Assembly: GCA_963748095.1 (NCBI GenBank)
Contig: CAVVIO010000009.1
Coordinates: 278,989-342,988, forward strand
Source of the DNA: CAVVIO01 sp963748095
GTDB lineage: Bacteria > Bacteroidota > Bacteroidia > Bacteroidales > UBA10428
Direction: 5' to 3'
DNA length: 64,000 nucleotides
In this document: positions 27,787 through 36,754 of the stretch, one piece after another
Numbering within the stretch: position 1 is the stretch's first letter
Layout of the letters: each line of letters opens with the position of its first letter
The notes under the pieces: model-generated
What the model saw: the letters and a program-made list of their open reading frames with translations, nothing else
Database searches by the model: none
Told to the model about the DNA's origin: nothing
Program-made: the position numbers and the translations under genes

Positions 27787-28731
27787 ATGCGTCACCCATC
27801 ATTTCAAGATATTGCTGCTGCCCATGAAAGAATAAGTAAATTTATTCATCGTACACCTGTGCTGACTTCAAAAAGTATAAATGACATTACCGGTGCGGAA
27901 TTATACTTCAAATGCGAGAATTTTCAGAAAGTCGGGGCATTTAAATTTCGCGGCGCCACAAATGCAGTATTAACACTGAACCAAGACGATGCAAAAAAAG
28001 GAGTAGCCACTCACTCGTCAGGAAATCATGCAGCGGCCCTCGCACTTGCAGCGCGTAGTGCAGGCATAAAGAGCTATGTAGTAATGCCCGAAAATGCTCC
28101 ACGCATTAAAATAGAGGCTGTAAAAGGATACGGGGCAGAAATTACATTTTGTGAACCAACCCTTGAAGCCCGGGAATCAACGCTTGCGGAGGTTGTAAAA
28201 CAAACGGGGGCGGCATTTATACATCCATATGACAACTTCCAGGTGATTTGCGGACAGGGAACTGCAGCTAAAGAACTGCTGGAAGAAATTCCGAATCTCG
28301 ATATAATCATGGCCCCTGTAGGTGGAGGAGGCCTTTTAAGCGGCACAGCAATTGCTTCAAAAAATATCAATAAAAATATTCAGGTGATCGCCGGAGAACC
28401 TGCCAAAGCCGACGATGCTTATCGTTCATTTAAGTCAGGAAACCTGGTTCCATCGGTAAAACCAACTACCATTGCCGATGGATTACTTACCTCATTGAGC
28501 GAACTTACATTTGAAATTATCCGCGGTAATGTAAATGATATAATTACTGTCAGTGAAGCTTCTATTATATCGGCCATGAAGATGATCTGGGAGCGTATGA
28601 AAATCATTATCGAACCCTCATCTGCGGTTCCTGTTGCTGCCGTTTATGAAAATCCCGATCGTTTTCGCGGAAAAAGAACCGGAATTATTCTGTCAGGTGG
28701 AAATGTAGAACTGACAAAACTCCCCTTTTAA
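27787..28731 (+). CDS. PLP-dependent threonine/serine dehydratase (serine racemase type)
   Basis: 314 residues, the length of catabolic TdcB-like or serine racemase-like enzymes without an ACT domain. KCENFQKVGAFKFRGATNAVLTL carries the PLP lysine (KFRGA, near residue 59); SSGNHAAALALAARSAGI and the glycine-rich phosphate loop GGGGLLSG (near 182) follow; GGNVELTKL closes the sequence. It deaminates threonine to 2-oxobutanoate and/or acts on serine. Expressed apart from neighbours, which are on the other strand. Confidence 0.92.
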   Translation: MRHPSFQDIAAAHERISKFIHRTPVLTSKSINDITGAELYFKCENFQKVGAFKFRGATNAVLTLNQDDAKKGVATHSSGNHAAALALAARSAGIKSYVVMPENAPRIKIEAVKGYGAEITFCEPTLEARESTLAEVVKQTGAAFIHPYDNFQVICGQGTAAKELLEEIPNLDIIMAPVGGGGLLSGTAIASKNINKNIQVIAGEPAKADDAYRSFKSGNLVPSVKPTTIADGLLTSLSELTFEIIRGNVNDIITVSEASIISAMKMIWERMKIIIEPSSAVPVAAVYENPDRFRGKRTGIILSGGNVELTKLPF

Positions 28732-28885
28732 TTAGTACTTGCCCGAAACGTCCGGTGTTGGATAAGAAAAGTTCATTTTCAAGGCTTGCGAAGTCAGAAA
28801 ATCCGCAGTTTACTAATGTAAATGAGGAATTTTCTGACAAGCGTAATGCGGAAAATGGAGTTTTCTTGCCGATACTAATTAAGTG
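28732..28885. repeat. Long imperfect inverted repeat between convergent genes
   Basis: TTAATTAGTA at the left end (28731 onward) is answered by TACTAATTAA at the right (up to 28883). Inside, AGAAAAGTTCATTTTC pairs with GAAAATGGAGTTTTCT, GTCAGAAAAT with ATTTTCTGAC, around a central TTTACTAATGTAAA. The right end overlaps the last codons of the endonuclease/phosphatase-fold gene. No ORF of its own; may act as a bidirectional terminator or be a small MITE-like element. Confidence 0.6.
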
Positions 28886-29978
28886 AAAGGGTACACATAA
28901 CCGGGTAATGATCCGACATACTGATCTTTTCCGTTTGAAAACAACACGAATGTATGCTTTGTGAATGAAAGATGTAATCAATTCTGAATGATGGGAAATT
29001 ACCCAGGTAAGTGTTCCCTATCCCCGAGCCTGATTCAACGAATGTATCTACCAGTTTGCCCCTCATTCTATGATAGGTATAGGATACGGGAGTGTCGTTA
29101 AAATCGCCGCAAACAATGACCGGGTAGGGCGATTGCCGGATATGAGCGGACAATATATCTACCTGACGGGCTCTTTTGATATAAGCATTTTTCAACCTTG
29201 AAGAAATGTCTTTTACTTCACCCAAATGTTTATTGTTGTAATTCAGAATAAGACTGTCGATAAAATTATAATTATCCTTTTTCAAATGGATTGACTGCAA
29301 ATGGGTATTGTATACCCTTATCGTATCGTTATTTATTTTTATATCGGAGTAAATACAAATATTCAGGGAATTCTCAAATTTTATATATCCCTTGTTAATA
29401 ATAGGATATGAACTGAAAGTTGCTATCCCGAAATTGGATAATCCCTTGGTAATGCTGGTATATTTTATATTCCGGTAAGGTGTAGAGGAAAACTTTTTAA
29501 TAATATTTTCTGCCGAATAATCCCCTTTATCCAGGGTGAAATATTCCTGCAGACAAATAATATTGGGATTCTCCGATTTAAAGAATTTGAAAATACTTGC
29601 TGGTATTGACTTGTCGTGTACCCACCTGTAATAATTAAATAATCTTACGTTATAAGAAATAAGCTTAATTGTAGTGGATTGTTTCACGGAAAATTCTTTG
29701 GCAGGATGAAGCTGTACCAGCTTTTTCAGGTTACTCCATCCAAGTACAACAGCAATCAGGGAGATCAGAAAATACCTCTTTTTTAAAATGATCCAGTATA
29801 TAAGAAATAAAAAATTTACTGCAAGAATATACGGGTAAGCAAGTCCGAAGAAAGCTAATACCCAGATCTTTTCAGGACTGATGTATTCCGAAAGATAGGA
29901 TAACAAAAGGAATACCACTGCCAACAGGTTCAGGTATACCAGTATTTTTTTGATAAGGTTTCTCAAGTTAAAGAACAA
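28875..29978 (-). CDS. Membrane-anchored endonuclease/exonuclease/phosphatase-fold protein
   Basis: 367 residues. Three hydrophobic segments in the first 100 residues, then an EEP domain: KLISYNVRLFNYYRW (N of the first motif), NPNIICLQEYFTL (the catalytic Glu), VIVCGDFNDTPVSYTYH (GDFN) and SMSDHYPVMCTL (SDH). All metal-site motifs of the fold are intact. The family includes DNases, sphingomyelinases and phosphoinositide phosphatases; the substrate here is unknown. The C-terminus overlaps the palindromic element. It is followed upstream by two rhomboid genes in the same direction, 21 bp away. Confidence 0.88.
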   Translation of the reverse strand: MFFNLRNLIKKILVYLNLLAVVFLLLSYLSEYISPEKIWVLAFFGLAYPYILAVNFLFLIYWIILKKRYFLISLIAVVLGWSNLKKLVQLHPAKEFSVKQSTTIKLISYNVRLFNYYRWVHDKSIPASIFKFFKSENPNIICLQEYFTLDKGDYSAENIIKKFSSTPYRNIKYTSITKGLSNFGIATFSSYPIINKGYIKFENSLNICIYSDIKINNDTIRVYNTHLQSIHLKKDNYNFIDSLILNYNNKHLGEVKDISSRLKNAYIKRARQVDILSAHIRQSPYPVIVCGDFNDTPVSYTYHRMRGKLVDTFVESGSGIGNTYLGNFPSFRIDYIFHSQSIHSCCFQTEKISMSDHYPVMCTLSLN

Positions 29979-29999
29979 TTAGTTATTGGTGTATGAAAA

Positions 30000-30926
30000 C
30001 TAATTCCTGCCTCCCATTTTAAAAAGGGTTTCTTTTTCTTTCTTGGTCAGGCTGTCATATCCCGATTTGGCAATTTTATCAAGAATATGGTCGATTTCTT
30101 CCTGCATATGTGCTTTACTGGCATTGTACTCCATATCGTCCATTTTCTTTGCATCCCGTTTATACGAGACTCTTAAATTCCGACGGGGCTTAAAGGCTGT
30201 AGCAATAAAATCCATGATAGCATCCACGCCACGGCCGATATCTTTGCCTTTCTTATACTGGGAAATAAACCAGTAGCCATAAATGGCGCCACCGATATGA
30301 GCAATGTGCCCACCGATATTCAACGGGCTGAAAGCAATATAAAGTATGTCGGAGGCAATAAAGAAGATGGCAATGTATTTTACTTTTACAGGACCAATGA
30401 AAACTAATACTACTTCGTAATTGGGAATATAAAATGAAATGGCTACGATAATGGCAACTATAGCTGCAGACGCACCGAGTGCCTGCGCATCCTTTACATA
30501 CATTGATAACCCCGGAAAAACGTTGTAGGCGATGATAAATAAAAACGCTCCAGAAAGACCTCCCATTATATAGGTACTGAACAATTGCCGGCCCGACAGA
30601 TGCATGAGAAAAAGTCGTCCAAACCAGTAAAACCAAAGCATATTAAAGAGAATGTGGAGAAAACCGAAATGTAAAAACATATAAGTGATCAGGGTCCAGG
30701 GCCGGGTAAGCAGACTTGAAAAATCTGCCGGCACCATCAGGTATGACAGAAATTTCATGGAAAAATAATCCCGCTGATTGGCAAAGCTCAATCCCATTCG
30801 ATTGGACAACGCAAAAATAATAAAGGAAATATTCGCCAGAAGAAACACACCTATGTTAATATAGATGAGCTTGGTAAGCATGTTTCCGCTCTTAAAAGAT
30901 TCTTTTATTTCACTTGTTATGGTCAT
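30000..30926 (-). CDS. Rhomboid-family intramembrane serine protease
   Basis: 308 residues. Six hydrophobic segments; FLHFGFLHILFNMLWFYWFGRLF (HxxxN in the second core helix), the catalytic Ser in ALGASAAIVAIIVA (GASAA in place of the common GASG) and the catalytic His in HIAHIGGAIYGYWF. The last 90 residues are a cytosolic tail with charged helices (MDDMEYNASKAHMQEEIDHILDKIAKSGYDSLTKKEKETLFKMGG). It cleaves transmembrane substrates; none can be named. Same strand as a second rhomboid 36 bp upstream. Confidence 0.93.
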   Translation of the reverse strand: MTITSEIKESFKSGNMLTKLIYINIGVFLLANISFIIFALSNRMGLSFANQRDYFSMKFLSYLMVPADFSSLLTRPWTLITYMFLHFGFLHILFNMLWFYWFGRLFLMHLSGRQLFSTYIMGGLSGAFLFIIAYNVFPGLSMYVKDAQALGASAAIVAIIVAISFYIPNYEVVLVFIGPVKVKYIAIFFIASDILYIAFSPLNIGGHIAHIGGAIYGYWFISQYKKGKDIGRGVDAIMDFIATAFKPRRNLRVSYKRDAKKMDDMEYNASKAHMQEEIDHILDKIAKSGYDSLTKKEKETLFKMGGRN

Positions 30927-30962
30927 AATATAATATTCCTCTTTATCTGAACATTTACAAAA

Positions 30963-31781
30963 TTAATAAATATTAAACTGATTCCGTTTCCATATTTTCA
31001 CCATTATAAAGCCTACTAATGCGCCTCCCAGATGCGCCCAGTGTGCAACATTGTCCCACTGAAAATGAGCTACTCCGAAAAATAATTCAACCAACGCATA
31101 AAACGGTACCATGTATTTTGCTTTTATAGGTACCGGGAAAAAGATAAGCATCAGTTCAACATCAGGGAACATCATGGCAAAAGCCACCAGCACGCCAAAA
31201 ACTGCACCGGAAGCTCCTATTGTTGGTATATCCCTGATAGCCGGAAGAAGTTGTGTAGCCCATTCCTTTCCTTGTTGAATATAGGAGGCATTATCGGGCT
31301 GATAGGTCCATTTCTCAATGAACGATAAAAACTGCATCGAAGGATGACCGATATAGTGTTCAACAAGTTTCTGTAGAACTTCGGGAGCAGGCGATTGCTG
31401 GAATAGTTTTATTTTATCCTGTAAAATGACCAATTGTATGTGATTGGCTAAAAGTAGAATCAGTGCAGCGCCAAGTCCGGTTATCATATAAAAAATAAAA
31501 AAACGTTTTCCTCCCCATACATTTTCCAATACGCGTCCAAAAATGAAAACAGCAAACATGTTAAAGAAAATATGGCCAAAACCACCGTGCATAAACATGT
31601 GTGTTATTATTTGGTAGGGTTCGAAATTTGGAGATTCGAAATTGTACAGCGCTAACTTCAACCCGATATGCTGGCCTACAGCTCCTGTCATATATGTAAG
31701 CAGGAACAGAATTACATTTATAATTATAATACCTTTTACTACCGGGGGTATTGCCAACCGCCCCGTTCTATAATCATTCAT
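30963..31781 (-). CDS. Rhomboid-family intramembrane serine protease (second copy)
   Basis: 272 residues, rhomboid core with MFMHGGFGHIFFNMFAVFIFGRVLEN, catalytic Ser in TIGASGAVFGVLVAFAM, catalytic His in NVAHWAHLGGALVGFIMVKIWKR. An insertion of about 70 residues (DKIKLFQQSPAPEVLQKLVEHYI...QGKEWATQL) lies between the second and fourth core helices and is probably a periplasmic loop. Tandem with the next rhomboid but divergent in sequence, so not a recent duplication. Directly downstream of mutL. Confidence 0.94.
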   Translation of the reverse strand: MNDYRTGRLAIPPVVKGIIIINVILFLLTYMTGAVGQHIGLKLALYNFESPNFEPYQIITHMFMHGGFGHIFFNMFAVFIFGRVLENVWGGKRFFIFYMITGLGAALILLLANHIQLVILQDKIKLFQQSPAPEVLQKLVEHYIGHPSMQFLSFIEKWTYQPDNASYIQQGKEWATQLLPAIRDIPTIGASGAVFGVLVAFAMMFPDVELMLIFFPVPIKAKYMVPFYALVELFFGVAHFQWDNVAHWAHLGGALVGFIMVKIWKRNQFNIY

Positions 31782-31868
31782 ATAATATATATCTAATAGT
31801 TAAGTGAATTAACAACGCAAATATAGGATTGTTTTAAGAAATTAATGTTCTCCAGTTATAGGAAACCG

Positions 31869-33709
31869 CTATTTTAATCTGGTATCCAGTTCATCCGTAT
31901 TGATAATGGCTATAATCACTTTGCCAGTGGGGGAATAATTCGGGTTTTCACAGGCAAAAAGTGCATCAACCAGTGCATTCATTTCCTCAGATTTCAGTTT
32001 TTTACCATAATTAATAGCAGTTGCAGCAGCCATCGACCGGGCTAACCTTTCCTTAGCCGATGTTTTGATATCCCCGAAGGTGTTTTTGTATTCTTCCAGC
32101 AATTTTTCAATGAGGGCTTTCGGTTCCGGATTTTCAATATCCGAAGGGCATCCGTTTATCACAATGGTATTATTCCCCAGGTTGCCGATGTCAAATCCTA
32201 CAGCATGCAAATCATCAGTGATTTCAAGCAGCAGGGAATAATCTGCAGGATCGAGATTTACTGTTTCCGGATAAAGAGATTGCTGGGCAATCGAAAGATT
32301 TTTTGCAAATGAATTGATATATTTTTCAAATAAAATACGCTCATGTGCTCGTCTCTGGTTGATCACCATCAATCCCGATTTTACAGGGGTAAGAATGTAT
32401 TTGTTTTTCAGCTGGATAAATGTTGGTGCTCCGTTAGCTGTTGAGGAACCTGGTTCAGGGTGTCCGCCAGGTTGAATGATTTCAAATGAATCGGGATGGT
32501 CATCGGAATTAGTGAATCCTTCATAAAGTTTTTCCCAGTTGGTAACTCTGCCTGAATGCTGACGATGCTGGAAAGCAGGGGATTTTTTAAAACGATCTTC
32601 TTCATCGAATGGATTGAAATCCGGATTGATGGGAATTTCCGGTTTTTGTATCTCCGTATCTTTTCTGAGCACCGGAATATCAACAACTCCTTCATTATTA
32701 AAATCGATGGATGGAGTGATATTGAACCTGCCAAGAGCTTCCTTCACCGCGGCCTGGACAATCTGAAAGATGGCCCGTTCATCTTCGAATTTTATTTCCG
32801 TTTTTGTAGGATGTATGTTCACATCGATGGTTTTCGGATCTGCTTCCATATAAATGAAATAGGAAGGTATGGTTTCATGTGGCAAAATCTGGTCGTAAGC
32901 ATTTATCACGGCTTTATGAAAATATGGATGTTTCATAAACCTGTTATTAACGAAAAAGAATTGCTCCCCCAGTGTTTTTTTAGCAAATTCGGGTTTTCCA
33001 ATAAAACCTTTTAAGACAACCAAACTGGTTTCTGTATAAAGGTTGGTAAGATTCTGATTGATATGTTTCCCGAAGATATGAACTATGCGTTGCCGAATAT
33101 TGGTAGCGGGTAAATTATATATCTCACTGTCATTATGGATAAGTGATAACTCAATTTCAGGATGGGCCAGGGAAATCCGTTGAAACTCGATAATAGTATG
33201 TCTTAACTCAGTATTGTTGCTTTTCAGGAATTTACGCCTTGCCGGGACGTTAAAGAAAAGGTTTTTTACCAGAAAATTTGCCCCTGCCTGACAGCTTATT
33301 GATTCCTGACGGGTTACTTTTGAGCCGATAACCGAAATCTCCGTGCCAATCTCGTCTTCCGATCGTTTTGTCTTCAGTTCTACATGTGCAATTGCCCCGA
33401 TTGAAGCCAGCGCCTCCCCCTGAAACCTTTTGTGCGTATGGCAAACAGATCTTCTGCATCTTTTATCTTTGAGGTTGCATGACGTTCGAACGACATACGG
33501 GCATCGGTCTCCGACATACCACAACCATTATCGATGATCTGGATAAGGGTTTTACCAGCATCTTTCAGGTTGATGGTAATGGATGAACTGCCCGCATCTA
33601 CTGCATTTTCAACCAATTCTTTTACTACGGATGCAGGACGTTGTATTACTTCACCGGCAGCAATCTGGTTGGCAACGGCATCGGGTAACAAATGTATAAT
33701 ATCTGCCAT
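31869..33709 (-). CDS. mutL: DNA mismatch repair protein MutL, one frameshift
   Basis: N-terminal GHKL ATPase part (33709-33417): IHLLPDAVANQIAAGEVIQRPASVVKELVENAVDAG, IDNGCGMSETDARMSFERHATSKI, RTKGF. The second frame (33435-31869) continues QGEALASIGAIAHVELKTKR to the C-terminal dimerisation domain. The break is at a C5 run (33416-33420; G5 in the gene): one more base gives the canonical GFRGEALASI. The C-terminal endonuclease motif DQHAx2Ex4E is altered: MVINQRRAHERILFEKY at 32327-32370 lacks the Asp and His. Joined length about 613. Whether the gene works matters for the many indels in this window (see findings). Confidence 0.93.
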
Positions 33710-33730
33710 TGATCAGGATAAGATTTTATA

Positions 33731-34021
33731 TTACCGGAAAAATAAATAATAGGTTATGATTAACAGGAAAAGAATAATAATCACCAAACGTACATTCGAT
33801 TGCTTTTTTGCCCGTTTATTCTGTTTCAGGAATCCGCGCATCGAACCACGGGTAATAGTGGAACGGTAAAAAGTAGTGTTTCCCTGCTTCAACTCTGCAT
33901 GAGCTTCAGCCTCGGCGCTTTTAATCCTGCTTTCCAGTTCATCTTTTTCCTTATTGTAATAAAGTGGAACATAATTAAATATTTTATGCCGGTACGTTCT
34001 GAATAATTGTGGTAAAGCCAT
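33731..34021 (-). CDS. Small conserved hypothetical membrane protein
   Basis: 96 residues: charged helical N-terminal two thirds (NKEKDELESRIKSAEAEAHAEL, GSMRGFLKQNKRAKKQSN) and one C-terminal membrane segment (VRLVIIILFLLIITYYLFF) ending with Arg. Tail-anchored topology. I recall similar short proteins beside mutL and rhomboid genes in Bacteroidota but know no function. 22 bp upstream of mutL in the same direction, so probably in the same transcript. Confidence 0.7.
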   Translation of the reverse strand: MALPQLFRTYRHKIFNYVPLYYNKEKDELESRIKSAEAEAHAELKQGNTTFYRSTITRGSMRGFLKQNKRAKKQSNVRLVIIILFLLIITYYLFFR

Positions 34022-34231
34022 CGCTAAAGTGTATTTAATTCATTACAAAGTTACGGAATAATTGAAAATTATAATCTTTATTTCGCATCAACAGGATCAA
34101 AAACCATGCTATACATTACTAAACGGAAACTTCAGACAGTAAATTTTTTCAATTTTAATTTTAAGATAACTGATAAATCCCTCATGCTAAGTAATATGAA
34201 TAATGAGATTTAAATGAATTACAGATTCAGA

Positions 34232-34840
34232 TTAATTCGTATCCTGACCAGGAAGCAATAATTCCCGGATCTCTTTGTGTCTGAAACAGGTCGTTATGTG
34301 ATCATTGATCATACCAGCAGATTGCATAAAAGCATAACAGATAGTGGATCCGACAAAAGTGAACCCCCTTTTTTTCAGATCTTTACTCATTGCGTCCGAT
34401 TCTGCCGAAGTAGCAGGTACTTCATTTAACGACTTCCAGTTATTCTGTATGGTCTTCCCATCCGTAAACTGCCAGATGTAATGATCAAAACTTCCGAATT
34501 CTTTTTGAATTTCCTTAACTAACCGAGCGTTTTTCACGGTTGCATAAATTTTTAACTTATTGCGGATAATCCCCTCGTCCTGTAGTAACCGGTCTATTTT
34601 TTCCTGATCATATTCCGCTATTTTTTCAATAGAGAAATTATCAAATGCCGTTCTGAAATTTTCCCGTCTGTTCAGAATGGTTGACCAGCTTAATCCCGCC
34701 TGAAAACCATCCAATGCCAGCATTTCGAATAACTTTTGTTCATCATGCATGGGAACACCCCATTCCTTGTCGTGATAATGAATAAGTAAGGGATTTTTTG
34801 TCCCCCAGTTACAGCGGTTTAAAGTTTTATCATCCATCAT
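34232..34840 (-). CDS. tag: DNA-3-methyladenine glycosylase I
   Basis: 202 residues. NRCNWGTKNPLLIHYHDKEWGVPMHDEQKLFEMLALDGFQAGLSWSTILNRRENFRTAF at the N-terminus carries the Tag zinc Cys/His (C9, H) and W/E residues; the C-terminal GFTFVGSTICYAFMQSAGMINDHITTCFRH supplies the second zinc ligands (H, C). It removes 3-methyladenine from alkylated DNA. Start: Met1 or Met2, no difference to function. Confidence 0.95.
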   Translation of the reverse strand: MMDDKTLNRCNWGTKNPLLIHYHDKEWGVPMHDEQKLFEMLALDGFQAGLSWSTILNRRENFRTAFDNFSIEKIAEYDQEKIDRLLQDEGIIRNKLKIYATVKNARLVKEIQKEFGSFDHYIWQFTDGKTIQNNWKSLNEVPATSAESDAMSKDLKKRGFTFVGSTICYAFMQSAGMINDHITTCFRHKEIRELLLPGQDTN

Positions 34841-34931
34841 TTCTGATTATTTTAGTCTCCTAAATTTAGTATTAATAATTTGAACCAGTTGTAATTATTA
34901 TTGTTCAATATATGTTTCAATTTCACCAATA

Positions 34932-35828
34932 ATGAAAAATTTCGGTATCAATAATGCATTTATAAGGATCCATTGGAAGGAATTAACACAAAAAGATTAT
35001 CAGGCGCTCAGGGAATCGATTGATACCATCCATCATGCATTGCAATTTGTTGCAATTGTTGGTAAGTATCTCCTGCCTCCGCGTACAGATGACAGTCATA
35101 CTGCCATGGAGTGGATCCCTTCTAGAATGATTTTTGCCGGGGAATGGATAAATGCTGACAAAACATTCAGAGTTACTTTAAACCCGGAACTACTTAAACT
35201 GGAATTATGCGATTACGACTGGAATTGCCTTTCAGAAATTAACATGGTGAATAAAACCAAGATGGAAATCTATGCCCTTCTGAAATCGCAACTTTCGCAA
35301 TTAGGCGTTTCTACAACAAACCTGTCTATCGATATGCATTATGATATACCCAGACATATTACCGATAATGGCGGCACTTATAAAATTGAAAATCCCGATT
35401 ACTTCAGGGAAATTGCCAATTATTACAGCAATGCACATCTTGTACTAAAACAGGTTATTGCCAATGTTGGAGAAGCCTCTTTAATTCGCTGCTGGCCGCA
35501 TCATATCGATCTTGCTACAAATATTATTGTACAACGTGACAAAGACGGTTCTGTATTGCGTTCCATAGGGGTGGGTATAACTCCACCTGATACTTACTAC
35601 AATGAACCTTACTTTTATATGAGTATCCGAACCAGGGACAATCTGGAAATTACAGAATTTCCTGAACTTATTGCCGGACGGTGGCATCAGAAGGACTGGA
35701 TCGGTGCCGTACTTAAAATTTCCAAACTGGCATCAAAAAACAATATCAGTGATCAGGTTGATGTAATGACCACTTTTATTAAAACCGGATTAATGTATTT
35801 TTACAACGAACTTAGTACATACGCCTGA
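34932..35828 (+). CDS. DUF5996-like conserved protein
   Basis: 298 residues without signal or membrane segment. IDTIHHALQFVAIVGKYLLPPRTDDSHTAMEWIPSRMIFAGEWI near the N-terminus and LIRCWPHHIDLATNIIVQRDKDGSVLRSIGVGITPPDTYYNEPYFYMSIRT near 183-235 resemble DUF5996 (LHxWxQIVGK, WPHHFDLA), matched from memory. C-terminal half rich in W/Y/H. Function unknown. The last 20 codons are duplicated as a fragment at 37157-37223, beside a second copy of the neighbouring M3 peptidase gene. Confidence 0.65.
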   Translation: MKNFGINNAFIRIHWKELTQKDYQALRESIDTIHHALQFVAIVGKYLLPPRTDDSHTAMEWIPSRMIFAGEWINADKTFRVTLNPELLKLELCDYDWNCLSEINMVNKTKMEIYALLKSQLSQLGVSTTNLSIDMHYDIPRHITDNGGTYKIENPDYFREIANYYSNAHLVLKQVIANVGEASLIRCWPHHIDLATNIIVQRDKDGSVLRSIGVGITPPDTYYNEPYFYMSIRTRDNLEITEFPELIAGRWHQKDWIGAVLKISKLASKNNISDQVDVMTTFIKTGLMYFYNELSTYA

Positions 35829-35856
35829 AAATACATTATATCAATACAGCCAAAAT

Positions 35857-35886
35857 AAAAAAGCGCCCTGTAAGTGGCGCTTTTAA
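35857..35886. terminator. Rho-independent terminator
   Basis: AAAAGCGCC and GGCGCTTTT stem with a CTGTAAGT loop between convergent genes; works in either direction. A related hairpin sits at 37253-37284, part of the duplicated unit. Confidence 0.7.
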
Positions 35887-35889
35887 AAA

Positions 35890-36303
35890 TCTCTAAAATT
35901 TATTTTAATCCTTTCCTGCTGAGTAACGGATCAATAGAAGGTTCTTCTCCCCTGAATGCAACATACAATTTCATAGGATCATTGGTGCCTCCTTTTGCCA
36001 ATACATTTTTTCGAAAGGCCAAAGCAGTAGCAGGATCGAACAAACCATGCTCCCTGAAAGCTTCGAAAGCATCCGCGTCAAGTACCTGGGCCCAGATATA
36101 ACTGTAATATCCTGACGAGTATCCACCACTAAAGATATGGGAGAAATAAGTGCTTCTGTATCTGACAATTATTTCAGGTATCAAACCCATCTTATCCAGA
36201 GCTTTCTTCTCAAAGGTATTTACTTTCATGGTGAGCGGTTTGGTAAGCACATGATAATCCATATCCAGCAATGCAGCGGATAAATATTCTACTGTCTCAA
36301 ACC
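35890..36303 (-). pseudogene. C-terminal fragment of M3 metallopeptidase (duplicate)
   Basis: Reads GFETVEYLSAALLDMDYHVL...GLIPEIIVRYRSTYFSHIFSGGYSSGYYSYIWAQVLDADAFEAF...DPMKLYVAFRGEEPSIDPLLSRKGLK, about 130 residues matching the C-terminus of the complete M3 gene at 37295-39409 at roughly 85-90% identity by eye. The HExxH zinc site and everything before it are absent; homology stops abruptly near 36303. No start codon near the break fits, so this is a remnant. Confidence 0.85.
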
Positions 36304-36408
36304 CCTACCTAAGTGTAGAATGCCCAAATAACAAGTACCACAAATAAACAAAGCGGCTAAGCGCAGTTTTAACTACGATTGCTTATTGAAATGTTGATAT
36401 TAAATGAT

Positions 36409-36444
36409 ACAGTTTCTTGTTGTAGTTTAAAATACAACAAACTG
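36409..36444. promoter_or_regulatory. Palindrome upstream of toxin-antitoxin operon (candidate operator)
   Basis: TTGTTGTA (36417-36424) and TACAACAA (36433-36440) are exact inverted repeats, extended on both sides (CAGTTT and ACTG). 80 bp before the antitoxin start; antitoxins usually repress through such palindromes, but they usually lie closer to the promoter. Confidence 0.25.
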
Positions 36445-36496
36445 GAAACAAAGGAATTTCACTCATTAAATAAAACTGAAATTGAGTATTAATCGT

Positions 36497-36504
36497 TAAA
36501 TTTG
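36497..36504 (+). promoter_or_regulatory. Promoter -7 element of the toxin-antitoxin operon
   Basis: TAAATTTG, exact match to TAnnTTTG, 17 bp before the antitoxin ATG. Confidence 0.45.
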
Positions 36505-36521
36505 TAGAAAATATAGAAATT

Positions 36522-36752
36522 ATGACTTTAGAGGCTCGTAAAATAAATCTTATCAATTGGTTGTCTTCTGTTCAGGAAGAGGATGTACTGGCTCAGGTTG
36601 AAAAAATACAAAAAGAAAAATCTGATTGGTGGAACGGTGTTAGCGAGAATGACAAAAAAGCCATCAATAAAGGGTTGGAACAGTTGGATAGAGGAGAATA
36701 TCTATCACGATCAGAGGTAAGATCGAAAATAAAAGAAAAATTTAATTTTTAA
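36522..36752 (+). CDS. Putative antitoxin, ParE/RelE-linked
   Basis: 76 residues, charged and helical: EARKINLINWLSSVQEEDVLAQVEKIQKEK...NKGLEQLDRGEYLSRSEVRSKIKEKF. The C-terminal GLEQLDRGEYLSRSEVRSKIKEKF looks like the toxin-binding end of Bacteroidota antitoxins paired with ParE-type toxins; the repeated N-terminal helix NLINWLSSVQEEDVLAQVEKI is typical too. No DNA-binding motif can be named. The toxin start is 2 bp after its stop. Confidence 0.65.
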   Translation: MTLEARKINLINWLSSVQEEDVLAQVEKIQKEKSDWWNGVSENDKKAINKGLEQLDRGEYLSRSEVRSKIKEKFNF

Positions 36753-36754
36753 CT

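Noticed and set aside
28685..28981. 98-codon minus-strand ORF across the palindrome
   Set aside because: It only reads through the inverted repeat and the end of the EEP gene; no protein features.
33380..33524. Programmed ribosomal frameshift in mutL or others
   Set aside because: The breaks are at unrelated sequences with different directions and no slippery site plus pseudoknot pattern; error or decay is simpler.
34784..34798. Third copy of AAGTAAGGGATTTTT as a promoter element
   Set aside because: It lies inside tag and is the complement of conserved codons for NPLLI; protein constraint explains it.
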